Below, in pieces: positions 1 through 9,099 of a DNA stretch of 45,248 bases; within the stretch, counting starts at the first letter, position 1; each line of letters begins with the position of its first letter. The position numbers and the translations under genes are program-made. The notes beneath the pieces were generated by a model that was not told the origin of the DNA, did not search any database, and saw only the letters and a list, made by a program, of their open reading frames with translations. Location of the stretch: positions 1-45,248 of the forward strand of contig DWVR01000058.1 of assembly GCA_019120125.1 (NCBI GenBank). The letters run 5' to 3'. Origin of the DNA: Candidatus Phocaeicola excrementigallinarum. GTDB taxonomy: Bacteria > Bacteroidota > Bacteroidia > Bacteroidales > Bacteroidaceae.

Positions 1-344
1 GATGAAACCAAACGTGCGGATGCGCTCGTCGGGACGGGTGGTCCCGTCCCTTGCCGCGCGGCGTTCCCCGACCGATGAGGCTTTATCCTGTTTGCTAACG
101 AAACGTTGCGTTTCTATTTGGATTCTTCACAGATAAAAATACAAGTCGAAAGGCAAGGAAACGCTTCAGTTATACTGAACGGCTTACCGCTTGGAACGAG
201 AAATATTAACAGTTGAATTCTGATGATGGATAAACAGGAACTTTAAACCTAAAACGCCCCAACATATGCCGGAAAACGTCGAAACATTTCAGGTAAAGAC
301 ACTCCGGCATTCTACCGATGCAGCAGAAATGTACGATGCAGGGC
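1..344. other. Left-edge stretch without a convincing gene
   Basis: No open frame here looks like a real gene. One plus-strand frame is open from the window edge to a TGA at about 76-78 and could be the last 25 codons of a gene outside the window, but its composition (Gly/Pro/Arg/Ala) resembles no family I know. A perfect 8-bp hairpin, GGGACGGG / CCCGTCCC, lies at 31-50; no T-run follows, so it is not a classic terminator. TGCCGGA (267-273) and TCCGGCA (303-309) form a second, weaker inverted pair. Confidence 0.4.
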
Positions 345-1403
345 TTACCTATTGCCGAAAGTCACATTCAGACGAAGCAGTCCCACCACCATCTCGCGGT
401 GGCGCGAACGAATGACATGCACCGCGGGTTGCACGGAAAGCCAGTCTGAAAACGGCACCACGCAAGTGACCTCAGCGTCAATCTCGTTTCCGGAGGCCAG
501 GTCATGCATCCGGTTCACGGCCACTCCGGCCTCGATGTTCCTCCCGGAAATCCCGCTCACGGTAAGTCCGGTTCCCCAATATCCATGCGTGTCCTGCCGG
601 TAACGTGTCATCATCGCTCCCTGAAGGAGCAGACACCAGCGCGTGGTCCCCCACCTCAAAAAAGGCTGCTCCACCAGCCCCCAGATACCCGTTTTCCGGT
701 AGAACACACCGGAGACCTCCCCGTCGGGAACCTTGCCCGCCACATATCCGAAGGCATACGTGGCATCCGCCTCTTTGAAAACCTCCCATTCATAAGAAAG
801 GCTTCCTATCGAGAAAAGCCCGTCCCTGCCGGGCCTGAAACGGAACTGGCGTTTGAAGGTGTCGTCCGCCACATCGTTATACAGACTCGACTTCACCGTA
901 AATCCACGAAAAGGATATATCTCCAGATGAACGCCCAAGGCGGACATGGGAAAAGTGGCCACGGAATAATTATTGGAAATGATGGGAAAATCAGCATCGG
1001 CAGGAGCGGTAAAAAGGCTGGTGGCAGGGCTTGTGAAATAATCGATGTCAATGTTCCTCAATCCAGCGGAAACATATACCCGTTTGCCGAACCGCTGCCC
1101 CAAAGAAGCCTGCATCAGACGGAAGGGCTTGTTGTCGCCGGTATAGATGTTCGAGAAACCAAGCAAATCATCACTCACAGGGTCGGCCGTAGAATAAGTG
1201 GCGATGGCCGTCCCCTCAAACATGGCCCCTTTCCACAAAACGACACCCAAACCGGCCTCCAGGCAGTTCACCCACTCCACTCTCCCTTCCGTCATATTCC
1301 AGTCCCCCTCCGTAATTCCAGAAATTTCCCGCAACACACGCGGCTGGGATTTCAGGAAAGACAGGATAAAGGAACAAAACACAAGAATCGTCAGTCGTCT
1401 CAC
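345..1403 (-). CDS. OprB-like carbohydrate porin, outer-membrane beta-barrel
   Basis: The 352-residue product begins with a signal-peptide-like stretch (about residues 1-19, Leu/Phe rich). The rest alternates hydrophobic and polar residues with many Tyr, Phe and Gly, as in an outer-membrane beta-barrel. The segment around residues 65-110 and the overall pattern recall the OprB-type carbohydrate-selective porins annotated in Bacteroides, but I identify this by resemblance only. It would let small solutes cross the outer membrane. The first codon is GTG; an in-frame TGA two codons upstream rules out a longer gene. It is divergent from dnaG, with its own -7 element at 1447-1454, and the last residues (NVTFGNR) lie just after a beta-strand-like LLRLNVTF. 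Confidence 0.6.
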   Translation of the reverse strand: MRRLTILVFCSFILSFLKSQPRVLREISGITEGDWNMTEGRVEWVNCLEAGLGVVLWKGAMFEGTAIATYSTADPVSDDLLGFSNIYTGDNKPFRLMQASLGQRFGKRVYVSAGLRNIDIDYFTSPATSLFTAPADADFPIISNNYSVATFPMSALGVHLEIYPFRGFTVKSSLYNDVADDTFKRQFRFRPGRDGLFSIGSLSYEWEVFKEADATYAFGYVAGKVPDGEVSGVFYRKTGIWGLVEQPFLRWGTTRWCLLLQGAMMTRYRQDTHGYWGTGLTVSGISGRNIEAGVAVNRMHDLASGNEIDAEVTCVVPFSDWLSVQPAVHVIRSRHREMVVGLLRLNVTFGNR

Positions 1404-1446
1404 GTCAAGTCAATAAAAGTTTTTGTCAGCATCGCTTAATTCTCCG

Positions 1447-1454
1447 CAAAATTA
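1447..1454 (-). promoter_or_regulatory. -7 element for the OprB-like porin
   Basis: The plus strand reads CAAAATTA, which is TAATTTTG on the minus strand and matches the Bacteroidetes TAnnTTTG consensus. It lies 44 bp upstream of the GTG start. I do not see a convincing -33 TTTG. Confidence 0.5.
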
Positions 1455-1509
1455 CATTCTTTTCACCATCCGGCAACCTTTCTCCCGAGAAATAACCCGG
1501 CAAATTTTA

Positions 1510-1517
1510 TAACTTTG
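1510..1517 (+). promoter_or_regulatory. -7 element for dnaG
   Basis: TAACTTTG matches TAnnTTTG exactly and lies about 50 bp upstream of the dnaG ATG. With the element at 1447-1454 it forms a divergent promoter pair in the 165-bp gap between the porin and dnaG. Confidence 0.6.
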
Positions 1518-1568
1518 CATCCTGAGAAAAGAAACGGGTACGGAATCCGTCCGCAGGTACTTTAAGCA

Positions 1569-3671
1569 ATGATAGATCAAGCCACCATAGACCGTATCAT
1601 GGACGCCGCGCAGATTGTCGACGTGGTGTCCGAGTTCGTCACGCTCCGCAAGCGGGGAGTGAACTACATCGGGCTGTGTCCGTTCCACAACGAAAAGACC
1701 CCCTCCTTCAGTGTCTCGCCGAGCAAGGGTGTATGCAAATGTTTCAGCTGTGGAAAAGGAGGCAACGTGGTGCACTTCATCATGGAACACGAGCAGCTCT
1801 CGTATTACGAAGCCCTCAAATGGCTGGCCAGAAAATACAACATAGAAGTCAAAGAACGAGAGCTGACCGATGAGGAAAGGCAGGCACAGAACCTGCGCGA
1901 GAGCCTGTTTGTGGTCAACCAGTTCGCCTGCGACTATTTCCAGGATATACTTCACAACAGCCTCGACGGCCAACGAATCGGCATGACCTATCTGCGCGGA
2001 CGGGGATTCCGCGACGACATCATCCGGAAATTCCAATTAGGCTACTGCACGGACTCGCGCGACGCGTTCGCACAAACCGCACTGAAGAAAGGTTTCAAGG
2101 AAGATTTTCTGGTAAAGACCGGACTCTGTTACCGAAAAGACGACGGCACCCTGCACGACCGGTTCTGGGGACGTGTCATCTTCCCTGTACATACCCTGTC
2201 GGGAAAAGTCGTGGCATTTGGAGGACGTGTACTGAACGCCGCCACCAAAAACGTGCAGATGAAATATGTCAACTCACCGGAATCGGAAATCTATCATAAA
2301 AGCAGGGAACTCTATGGCATCCATTTTGCCAAACAAGCCATCGTCAGACAGGACAGATGCTTTCTGGTAGAAGGATACACGGATGTGATTTCCATGCACC
2401 AGAGCGGTATCGAGAATGTGGTGGCCTCGTCAGGAACAGCCCTTACCCCCGACCAGATCAGACTGATACACCGTTTCACCAACAACATCACCGTGCTTTA
2501 TGACGGCGACGGAGCGGGTATCAAGGCCAGTATCCGGGGTATCGACATGCTGCTGGAAGAAGGCATGAACGTGAAAGTATGCCTGCTGCCGGACGGAGAC
2601 GACCCCGACAGCTTTGCCAAAAAACACAACGCCACGGAATACCAGGCTTATATCAACGGACATGAGGTGGACTTCATCCGTTTCAAGACCAGCCTGCTGT
2701 TGGAAGAGGCCGGTAAAGACCCCATCAAACGGGCCTCACTCATCTCCAGCATTGTCAGAAGCATATCGGTCATACCAGAGGAAATAGTACGTTCAGTCTA
2801 TATCCGCGAGTGCGCACAACTGCTGGACATGGACGAAAAGATACTGGTAGAGGCCACCTCCAGACTGATCAGTCAGGCAAAAGAAGCAAGATTCAAGGAA
2901 GAAGAGCGTAAAAGACAACGGGAACAACGCAATGCCCGGCAAACGGTCAAGACGGAGACCCCGCAAGAATCCGTCACCCGGCAAACGGCTGATGTACAGT
3001 CCGTCATAGACAACTCCCGCCAACCGGAAAAAGAGCCGGAAGAAACGCCAGTGCCACCTTCCTCACCTGAAGACAACTTCTTCCCGTTCCTTCCGGAAGA
3101 AGGCAACGAACAGAAACTCTTTTTCATAAAAGAAGAACTGCTGGTACGCATGATTATCCGCTACGGAGAAAAAGTAATGTGTTATGTAGAAGACGAGAAC
3201 GGAGAGGAAAAACCGCTGACCGTTACCGAATACATCATTGACAGCCTGAAAGAAGACGGGCTTCATTTCCATGACGCGCTTCATCGGAAAATACTGAAAG
3301 AAGCCGCGGAACATCTGTACGACGAGAACTTCGTGGCCGAACGGCACTTCGTCAACCATCCCGACCCGGAAGTAAGCAAACTTGCGGCCGACCTGTCGAG
3401 CGACCGCTACCAGCTCAGCAAATACCATTCGAGAGGACAAAAGATAATCACAGACGAGGAGCGGCTCTACGAACTGATTCCCCGTCTGATAATAGACTTC
3501 AAACTGTCAATTGTGGAAGAAGAAATGGATCATACTCTGAAAATGTTGGGCAAACCGGAGATCGCCAACGCCCCGGAACAATGCATCCCGCTCATGAAAC
3601 GTTATAAAGACCTGCATGAGATTCAGAGCATGATGTCAAAAAAAGCGGGCGACCGCATTCTGATCAGTTGA
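1569..3671 (+). CDS. dnaG: DNA primase DnaG
   Basis: This primase makes the RNA primers for DNA replication and works with the DnaB helicase. The 700-residue product has the expected order. An N-terminal CHC2 zinc finger has ligands C37, H40, C58 and C61. The DnaG catalytic core follows, then a TOPRIM domain near 260-345 with the acidic motifs VEGYTD and YDGDGAG. After about residue 430 comes a charged Glu/Arg/Gln/Pro-rich linker to about 520, then a helical C-terminal region where the helicase-binding domain is expected. The length is somewhat above that of E. coli DnaG, mainly because of the linker. The ATG sits about 50 bp after a consensus -7 element. The gene converges on folE with only 9 bp between stop codons. 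Confidence 0.97.
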   Translation: MIDQATIDRIMDAAQIVDVVSEFVTLRKRGVNYIGLCPFHNEKTPSFSVSPSKGVCKCFSCGKGGNVVHFIMEHEQLSYYEALKWLARKYNIEVKERELTDEERQAQNLRESLFVVNQFACDYFQDILHNSLDGQRIGMTYLRGRGFRDDIIRKFQLGYCTDSRDAFAQTALKKGFKEDFLVKTGLCYRKDDGTLHDRFWGRVIFPVHTLSGKVVAFGGRVLNAATKNVQMKYVNSPESEIYHKSRELYGIHFAKQAIVRQDRCFLVEGYTDVISMHQSGIENVVASSGTALTPDQIRLIHRFTNNITVLYDGDGAGIKASIRGIDMLLEEGMNVKVCLLPDGDDPDSFAKKHNATEYQAYINGHEVDFIRFKTSLLLEEAGKDPIKRASLISSIVRSISVIPEEIVRSVYIRECAQLLDMDEKILVEATSRLISQAKEARFKEEERKRQREQRNARQTVKTETPQESVTRQTADVQSVIDNSRQPEKEPEETPVPPSSPEDNFFPFLPEEGNEQKLFFIKEELLVRMIIRYGEKVMCYVEDENGEEKPLTVTEYIIDSLKEDGLHFHDALHRKILKEAAEHLYDENFVAERHFVNHPDPEVSKLAADLSSDRYQLSKYHSRGQKIITDEERLYELIPRLIIDFKLSIVEEEMDHTLKMLGKPEIANAPEQCIPLMKRYKDLHEIQSMMSKKAGDRILIS

Positions 3672-3680
3672 AAGTCCGCA

Positions 3681-4274
3681 TCAATATTTGCTGCGGATAA
3701 GATTCATGAATTCCTCACGGGTCTTGGCCTGATTGAACGCTCCGGTAAAATCAGAAGTGGTAGTGACCGAATTCTGCTTTTCCACTCCTCTCATCTGCAT
3801 GCACATGTGCTTGGCCTCCACCACCACCATGACACCCAACGGGTTCAGAGTCTCCTGAATGCACTCCTTTATCTGTAAGGTCATGCGCTCCTGCACCTGC
3901 AGACGATGGGAGAAAATATCCACCACCCGGGCAATCTTGCTCAATCCCGTAATATATCCGTTGGGTATATACGCCACATGAGCTTTCCCGTAAAACGGCA
4001 GCATGTGATGCTCGCACATGGAAAAGAAATCAATGTCTTTCACAATGACCATCTGACTGTACGGTTCCTTGAACTTCGCCGCGTTCAGCACCTCTTTCGG
4101 ATCCATCTCATATCCCCTTGTCAACGTCAGCATGGCCTTGGCCACTCTTTCCGGGGTTTTCAACAATCCCTCACGGGTAGGGTCCTCCCCCAGTAAGGAC
4201 AATATCTCTGCATAATGACCCTTCAGCCTTTCTATCTTCTCCTCAGGCCAGATCATCGAACTGTTATCAATCAT
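3681..4274 (-). CDS. folE: GTP cyclohydrolase I
   Basis: The enzyme converts GTP to 7,8-dihydroneopterin triphosphate, the first step towards tetrahydrofolate. The 197-residue length is normal for the type I family. The zinc ligands are visible as C87 and H90 (motif CEHHMLPF) and C158 (KHMCMQMRG), and the central segment [20 protein letters not shown] is characteristic. Its ATG overlaps the stop codon of the upstream SPOR gene as TAATG, so the two are almost certainly translated from one mRNA and coupled. It ends 9 bp from the dnaG stop. A small inverted repeat, TCCGCA (3675-3680) / TGCGGA (3692-3697), lies over its last codons. Confidence 0.97.
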   Translation of the reverse strand: MIDNSSMIWPEEKIERLKGHYAEILSLLGEDPTREGLLKTPERVAKAMLTLTRGYEMDPKEVLNAAKFKEPYSQMVIVKDIDFFSMCEHHMLPFYGKAHVAYIPNGYITGLSKIARVVDIFSHRLQVQERMTLQIKECIQETLNPLGVMVVVEAKHMCMQMRGVEKQNSVTTTSDFTGAFNQAKTREEFMNLIRSKY

Positions 4275-4735
4275 TATTCTATCGGTATGTTAATTTGTTC
4301 ACGTACAATGGACACTTCCTTGAATACGCCGGTAGCCTTCAGCATACGCATAGCTGAATGCGCTTCCTCAATTGTTTTATAGTCGCCCACACGACACAGC
4401 CAGCGGGGTGGCTGGAAATAAGTATACACCGGCATGTCAGGAAATTTTTCCTGCACCTTCAGCTGTACATTGTGCGCCTCGGAACGTGCCTGGCGCGAAT
4501 TGTTTCCGGCGTACACCTGCACTCTGAATCCACGCATCTTCAATATTTTCTCTTGTCCGGTTCCGGAATGCACATAACGTTCTCCTATCATCTTCGTGAT
4601 TTGTGCATCCTGATGGACCGTCACCGTTCCTTCGCCCGCGTTGTTGGCCTGCAGACTCTCGACAATATTCCGCTGGGCATTCACCCCCACTATGGGAAAA
4701 AGCAGAAAAGCGACAACTGATAAAAGAAATTTCAT
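4274..4735 (-). CDS. SPOR-domain protein, exported
   Basis: The product of 153 residues has a signal peptide (starting [12 protein letters not shown], ending near GVNAQ) and a C-terminal SPOR domain from about residue 75 to the end ([10 protein letters not shown] through the final strand). SPOR domains bind denuded glycan strands of peptidoglycan, usually at division sites, so the protein is probably periplasmic. An in-frame ATG 13 codons upstream would put a charged, signal-breaking extension before the leader, so I chose the ATG at 4735. The stop codon overlaps the folE start. It sits downstream of tpiA with a 125-bp gap in which I see no clear -7 element. Confidence 0.85.
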   Translation of the reverse strand: MKFLLSVVAFLLFPIVGVNAQRNIVESLQANNAGEGTVTVHQDAQITKMIGERYVHSGTGQEKILKMRGFRVQVYAGNNSRQARSEAHNVQLKVQEKFPDMPVYTYFQPPRWLCRVGDYKTIEEAHSAMRMLKATGVFKEVSIVREQINIPIE

Positions 4736-4860
4736 CTTGTTTACCGGTTTATAAAGTGAAACACAGAGGAACAAAGAGTAACCTTGAAAGAAGAATCTCC
4801 CTGTTCCCCTGCGTAAAAAGATTAAAATGATTCAGTCAAAAAGGAATCCGCGCTCCGGTC

Positions 4861-5616
4861 TTATTTGAAAGCGTCGATGATACCCTTGAAATCAGCGGCC
4901 TTCAATGCGGCTCCGCCAATCAGACCACCGTCTACATCCGGTTTCGCAAACAGTTCCCTTGCATTCGAAGGTTTGCAGCTGCCACCATACAGGATTGAAG
5001 TATTCTCAGCCACTTCATTTCCATATTTAGCGGCAACCAAAGAACGGATATGGGCATGGATTTCCTGAGCCTGTTCCGGAGTAGCAGTCTTGCCTGTACC
5101 GATAGCCCAAACCGGTTCATAAGCCAGAATGACCTTGCTGAAGTCTTCCGCTGACAAAGAGAATACAGAAGCCAACTGAGCCTCAACAACCTCATTCTGC
5201 TTGTTCGCTTCACGTTCTGCCAATACCTCACCGATGCAGAAGATAGGTTTCAGGTTGTTTGCCAAAGCCAGTTTCACCTTTTCCGCCAGGATTTCCACTG
5301 TTTCATGATAATAAGCACGGCGTTCTGAGTGACCCAGAATCACATACTGTGCACCTGTAGAAGCCACCATTTCGGCAGAAACTTCACCTGTGTATGCGCC
5401 CGACACCTTGTCCGCGCAGTTTTCTGCACCTACACCGATAATTGAGCTGTCAACAATCGGAGTTACAGAAGCCAGATGGATAAACGGTGTGCAGATAATC
5501 ACCTCACAGTTAGGTTTGTCTGCAGTCAAGACTTCATTCAGTTCTTTTGCCAAAGCAATTCCTTCTTGCAGGTTCTTGTTCATTTTCCAGTTTCCTGCTA
5601 CAATGTTCTTTCTCAT
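4861..5616 (-). CDS. tpiA: Triosephosphate isomerase
   Basis: This glycolytic enzyme interconverts dihydroxyacetone phosphate and glyceraldehyde 3-phosphate. At 251 residues it is a normal-length TIM barrel. Active-site residues are all present: N9 and K11 in GNWKMN, H96 in ILGHSERR, E167 in [12 protein letters not shown] (flexible loop 6), and the phosphate-binding [11 protein letters not shown] near 208-218. It follows the DoxX-like gene by 52 bp and is probably cotranscribed with it, since the gap has no consensus -7 element. Confidence 0.98.
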   Translation of the reverse strand: MRKNIVAGNWKMNKNLQEGIALAKELNEVLTADKPNCEVIICTPFIHLASVTPIVDSSIIGVGAENCADKVSGAYTGEVSAEMVASTGAQYVILGHSERRAYYHETVEILAEKVKLALANNLKPIFCIGEVLAEREANKQNEVVEAQLASVFSLSAEDFSKVILAYEPVWAIGTGKTATPEQAQEIHAHIRSLVAAKYGNEVAENTSILYGGSCKPSNARELFAKPDVDGGLIGGAALKAADFKGIIDAFK

Positions 5617-5668
5617 TTTATTTAAAATTTAAAGGGTTAATATATCCGTTTTAAATTCTTGTTTTTCT

Positions 5669-7021
5669 TTACGTCCCAGAAGCGGCGTCCGCCATGCCGT
5701 CATTATCCCGCACAGCCCTCCTTCGCCTCTCCTTACCGTTGCGCAACCTCATCCATATCAGGTCGGTGACGGTCAACAGCAACAACGGCCCCCAGAACCA
5801 TCCCAACACAAGCGACAGCTTATGTAAAGTCGTTTTCGGGTCCGGCCGTCCCAACGGCAAACGGTCAAGCGGCCCTTTCAACTCATATTCATCCGGCAGG
5901 TCACTTCCGCTCCATTTCCTCACCACGACACCCTTCTTCAGCAACATCAGCCCCGGATTGGAACGGACCATCGTCTTCAACACAATCTCGTCAGCCAAAG
6001 CGAACGGGTATTCAGCCCCCGTATTCTCCTGCCATGCCTGAATAGCCTCATCCGTCGAGGCCGTAACACACAGGAAACGATAACCGTGCTCCACACTATA
6101 GTCATAAATCTCATTGATCAGATCCATCGAACTGTCATCCGCCTTGTCCAGCCACGGAGAGACCAGAAGGAAAGTATATGAACTGTCAGACAATACCTCT
6201 TCCGTCAGATCAACTCCATCTTCATACGAAGATAAAGAAAAGTCCTGTATCGGCGGCACATAGCCTTCTTCCTTCAATATCGTCCTTGAATCGACAAATT
6301 TCCACAAGGAGTCTTCAGGAATATCCTCCAACCTAAAATCCTTCCGCTCACCGTCTCTCTCATATGTGAATACCGTTTCATATACCGGAAGCCTGACTCC
6401 CTCCGGTATTTCCATTCCTTTCCGGATATCAGCCCCGACATGATAAGGTCTGAAATCAAACAAAGGAAGATAGCGGAAACTGAACACGGAAAAGAAAAGG
6501 ATAAAGGCGATAATGTATAGCGCAACCAGCCAATCCACCTTGGACGAAACAATCTTGAAAACGAAACGCCGCCATTTGAAGAAACTGACTGCCAACACCA
6601 GCAACGCCACATTCTTGAAAAAAGTCTCCCAATTAGTCAGCAATATGGCATCCCCGAAGCATCCGCAGTCTGAAATCGGATCGGCTATGGCCAGCCACAA
6701 CGTCAATGGAGTCATCACCAGCATGAACAAAAGCACAAGCATTGAAGACGCCCATCTACGGATGCCGAAAAGGAAATATCCACCTATCGTAAACTCAAAA
6801 ACGCCACAGAGCAATGCCGTCAAATAGGGCACCGGACCATCCGTCAGATCAAACAGCCCCCATGCCTCCAAATAATCCCGCACCTTGAAAACCGTGCCCA
6901 TCGGATCATTTGCCTTGACAAATCCGGAGAACAGAAAAACAGCCGCCAATACGAAACGGCAGACATTTGCCCAAACAACAACCGCTTTATGTAAATGTTT
7001 ATCTGTCAAAATCCAAATCAC
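5669..7021 (-). CDS. DoxX-like membrane protein with thioredoxin-like C-terminus
   Basis: The 450-residue product is an inner-membrane protein of the type often annotated 'BT_3928 family' or DoxX family. The N-terminal third has four hydrophobic segments (about 12-34, 58-80, 85-107 and 118-145) containing FLFSGFVKANDP, typical of DoxX/MauE-type proteins. Another membrane span lies near 163-182. Residues 270-385 look like a thioredoxin fold (strand FLLVSPWLDK, later NPGLMLLKKGVVVRKW) but without a CxxC pair, so a redox role is not supported. A last hydrophobic segment is near 402-422, followed by an Arg-rich tail. The start codon is GTG, with a -7 element (7044-7051) 23 bp upstream. It heads the run DoxX-like/tpiA/SPOR/folE. 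The function is not known to me. Confidence 0.8.
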   Translation of the reverse strand: MIWILTDKHLHKAVVVWANVCRFVLAAVFLFSGFVKANDPMGTVFKVRDYLEAWGLFDLTDGPVPYLTALLCGVFEFTIGGYFLFGIRRWASSMLVLLFMLVMTPLTLWLAIADPISDCGCFGDAILLTNWETFFKNVALLVLAVSFFKWRRFVFKIVSSKVDWLVALYIIAFILFFSVFSFRYLPLFDFRPYHVGADIRKGMEIPEGVRLPVYETVFTYERDGERKDFRLEDIPEDSLWKFVDSRTILKEEGYVPPIQDFSLSSYEDGVDLTEEVLSDSSYTFLLVSPWLDKADDSSMDLINEIYDYSVEHGYRFLCVTASTDEAIQAWQENTGAEYPFALADEIVLKTMVRSNPGLMLLKKGVVVRKWSGSDLPDEYELKGPLDRLPLGRPDPKTTLHKLSLVLGWFWGPLLLLTVTDLIWMRLRNGKERRRRAVRDNDGMADAASGT

Positions 7022-7043
7022 CTATACACGTTTATCAACGCAA

Positions 7044-7051
7044 CAAAGTTA
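7044..7051 (-). promoter_or_regulatory. -7 element for the DoxX-like/tpiA run
   Basis: The plus strand CAAAGTTA reads TAACTTTG on the minus strand, a full consensus match. It implies a short leader before the GTG start at 7021 and supports that unusual start. Confidence 0.55.
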
Positions 7052-7175
7052 CAGATTTTTCGCTGAGCTTACAACAAAATCCTCCCACAAAAAGAATCAT
7101 CCTGAATGAAGTCATGAAAAACCACTTCATCCAGGATGACGGAAAAGCTATATCAATTCTATAATATCCATAAAA

Positions 7176-8084
7176 TCAAGAGCATCTCAATACCTGACCA
7201 ATGCGCAGGACTGTAGTCCGTCTGATACCGTTCAACTTACACAGACGGTCGATAGACACATGATAGATGCGCGAGATACGCCCCAAGGTATCCCCCTTAC
7301 GGATCTTATGATAACGGATCGCCGCCTTTTCGGCTTCCACTGCACCGGATTTTCCTTCCTTCACGGCCGCCAGAGCACGAGTACGCTGGTAAGCGTATCT
7401 GTTCGCGCCACGGATAAACAGATAACTGTCCGCCACAATATCCTGATTGGGGAAATCAAACATGAACTCAGGATTGATCACTTCGCCCAAGAAACGGGTT
7501 TCAAAGTGCAGATGCGAGCCCGTGGAACGTCCCGTATTTCCTCCCAGTCCAATCGGATCGCCCGCCTTCACATACTGGTCCTCGGCCACAATCTGCTTGG
7601 ACAAATGTCCGTAAATCGTCTCAAGTCCATTATCATGACGGATCACCACATACTTTCCATATCCGCGACGCTCATATTTCACCATACGGACACGACCGTC
7701 GAAAGCCGCACGGATAGTATCGCCGATATATACCTTGATGTCAAGTCCGTTGTGCATACGGCGCCAACGGGGGCCACATTTTGAAGTGATTTTCGTATGG
7801 GTTGTCGGCATGCAGAAACCGGTAAGGTCTATGCGGAAACTATCCGGAATCTGTACGGTATTTCCGTAAGCATGAACGCGATCATGACTCCAGTTCGGAT
7901 AAAGGCTGTAAGCGGGATAAACAGCCTGTTCTGCCTTGATCTGACGGATCAACGCCAGCGAATCAACCGCTTTCAATTTTCTGTCGATAGGGGCTTGTCT
8001 GGCCAACAGGTCCTGTCCGCAGACATTCACGCTCACCAAGGCCAAAGCCGCCATTGTCACTGTCCTAATACATTTTAAAATCAT
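7176..8084 (-). CDS. LysM and M23 metallopeptidase domain protein
   Basis: The 302-residue product is exported (signal peptide ending near VNVCGQ). Residues about 95-225 form an M23 (lysostaphin/LytM-type) peptidase domain with the zinc motifs HNGLDIKV and HLHFE and the typical VVIRHDNGLETIYGHLS strand. The C-terminal 45 residues form a LysM domain (YHKIRKGDTLGRISRIYHV). It should bind and cut peptidoglycan cross-links or act as an amidase activator; the conserved metal ligands argue for an active enzyme. A longer frame exists, but it begins with TTG at 8108 and would only add eight residues to the leader, so I take the ATG at 8084. Confidence 0.88.
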   Translation of the reverse strand: MILKCIRTVTMAALALVSVNVCGQDLLARQAPIDRKLKAVDSLALIRQIKAEQAVYPAYSLYPNWSHDRVHAYGNTVQIPDSFRIDLTGFCMPTTHTKITSKCGPRWRRMHNGLDIKVYIGDTIRAAFDGRVRMVKYERRGYGKYVVIRHDNGLETIYGHLSKQIVAEDQYVKAGDPIGLGGNTGRSTGSHLHFETRFLGEVINPEFMFDFPNQDIVADSYLFIRGANRYAYQRTRALAAVKEGKSGAVEAEKAAIRYHKIRKGDTLGRISRIYHVSIDRLCKLNGIRRTTVLRIGQVLRCS

Positions 8085-8239
8085 TACATTATAATATTTT
8101 TTCAGCAAGTATCCGTCGGCCGACCTCCCGGTCCGAACGTATCCAGAATACCACTACCAGTTTACACAATTCTATTTCCCAGACGAAGATTTCCACCTTT
8201 TCACTCCAAAAGTCCCTCGTCATTCTCAACAAAACGTTC

Positions 8240-8247
8240 CAAAGATA
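8240..8247 (-). promoter_or_regulatory. Possible -7 element for the M23 peptidase gene
   Basis: The plus strand CAAAGATA is TATCTTTG on the minus strand. It is about 155 bp upstream of the ATG, implying a long leader. The rest of the 289-bp gap (8085-8373) shows no gene and no strong hairpin. Confidence 0.4.
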
Positions 8248-8373
8248 GCATTTTTCTTTCTGAAATCATCCTTCAATTAACTATTTTTCATGTATTTTCA
8301 ACGGAAAACATTCAACATTCCGCCTTTATATGTCCAACAACATGTATTTTCACTGAACATTTTACAGATCCCG

Positions 8374-9045
8374 TCACTTTCCGGAAGTCGCACCGTCCTC
8401 TTCACTGACAAGGACAAACCTTCCATTCTTCCAGATGTAACAAAGCGGATGAGGAAGCAAAAAAGGCTTCATCTTACCGGCCGTTTCCTTATCCATATAG
8501 TCAGGTGTCGTATAGACAAACGACAAGGCCCTTTCCCTTGCCGACAGTTCCGCCTTCAACAGATACATATCCGCATACACACGCACATTCTTCAAAGAAT
8601 CCGCCCGCACATCGGTTTCCGGCACGACATAGAACGCCGACTCCTCAGGCCAGTCCAGAAACTTGTCCGTGGACAGCCTTTTCCAGTCGGTCGTATAAAA
8701 AGAGATTGAGCTGTCCGCCACCGGTGCCGAATAGGTATGCACCACACAAACCACTTTCGTTGAGTCGTTCACGGGCAGAAGCTTCATCTCCAACGTACTT
8801 GCGGAAGACAGTCTCACAAACAGATAATCATCTGTCAGTTCTGTCATCTCAGACTGCTTTCCAAAGCGGTTCTTCACCTCCGCCTTCATGCCACTTGCCA
8901 AGAAGTCCCCGAAATCGGCCCGGTTCACTTCCGTCAGCAACGGCGACAATGAATCGGGCAAAGCCACAAACAAAGACTTCATATCTTGAGCCTGCACCGC
9001 CATCCAACAGCACAGCGCGATCATGATTCCCAAAATGCGTTTCAT
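8374..9045 (-). CDS. DUF3256 family exported protein
   Basis: The 223-residue product has a signal peptide (MKRILGIMIALCCWMAVQAQ) and resembles the Bacteroides DUF3256 proteins: a mature start of the type SLFVALPDSLSPLLTEVNRADF, followed by beta-rich sequence containing FYTTDWKRL. The family function is unknown to me. I chose the ATG at 9045 because GGAGA lies seven bases before it, one of the few good Shine-Dalgarno sites in the window, and because the longer frame would place hydrophilic residues before the leader. A -7 element lies at 9068-9075. Confidence 0.75.
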   Translation of the reverse strand: MKRILGIMIALCCWMAVQAQDMKSLFVALPDSLSPLLTEVNRADFGDFLASGMKAEVKNRFGKQSEMTELTDDYLFVRLSSASTLEMKLLPVNDSTKVVCVVHTYSAPVADSSISFYTTDWKRLSTDKFLDWPEESAFYVVPETDVRADSLKNVRVYADMYLLKAELSARERALSFVYTTPDYMDKETAGKMKPFLLPHPLCYIWKNGRFVLVSEEDGATSGK

Positions 9046-9067
9046 AAATTCTCCATTAAAGACAGGC

Positions 9068-9075
9068 CAAAGATA
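9068..9075 (-). promoter_or_regulatory. -7 element for the DUF3256 gene
   Basis: The plus strand CAAAGATA is TATCTTTG on the minus strand, 22 bp before the ATG at 9045. It lies in the 54-bp gap after the HTCS gene, so the DUF3256 gene can be transcribed separately from it. Confidence 0.55.
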
Positions 9076-9099
9076 CAACTATTTGCCGAACAACCCCCA

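Noticed and set aside
504-1439. 311-codon plus-strand open frame
   Set aside because: It is antisense to the OprB-like porin, whose frame has a signal peptide and barrel pattern; the antisense product is Arg/Pro/His rich with no domain.
3675-3697. Terminator between dnaG and folE
   Set aside because: The TCCGCA/TGCGGA stem has only 6 bp and an 11-base loop, with no T-run on either strand.
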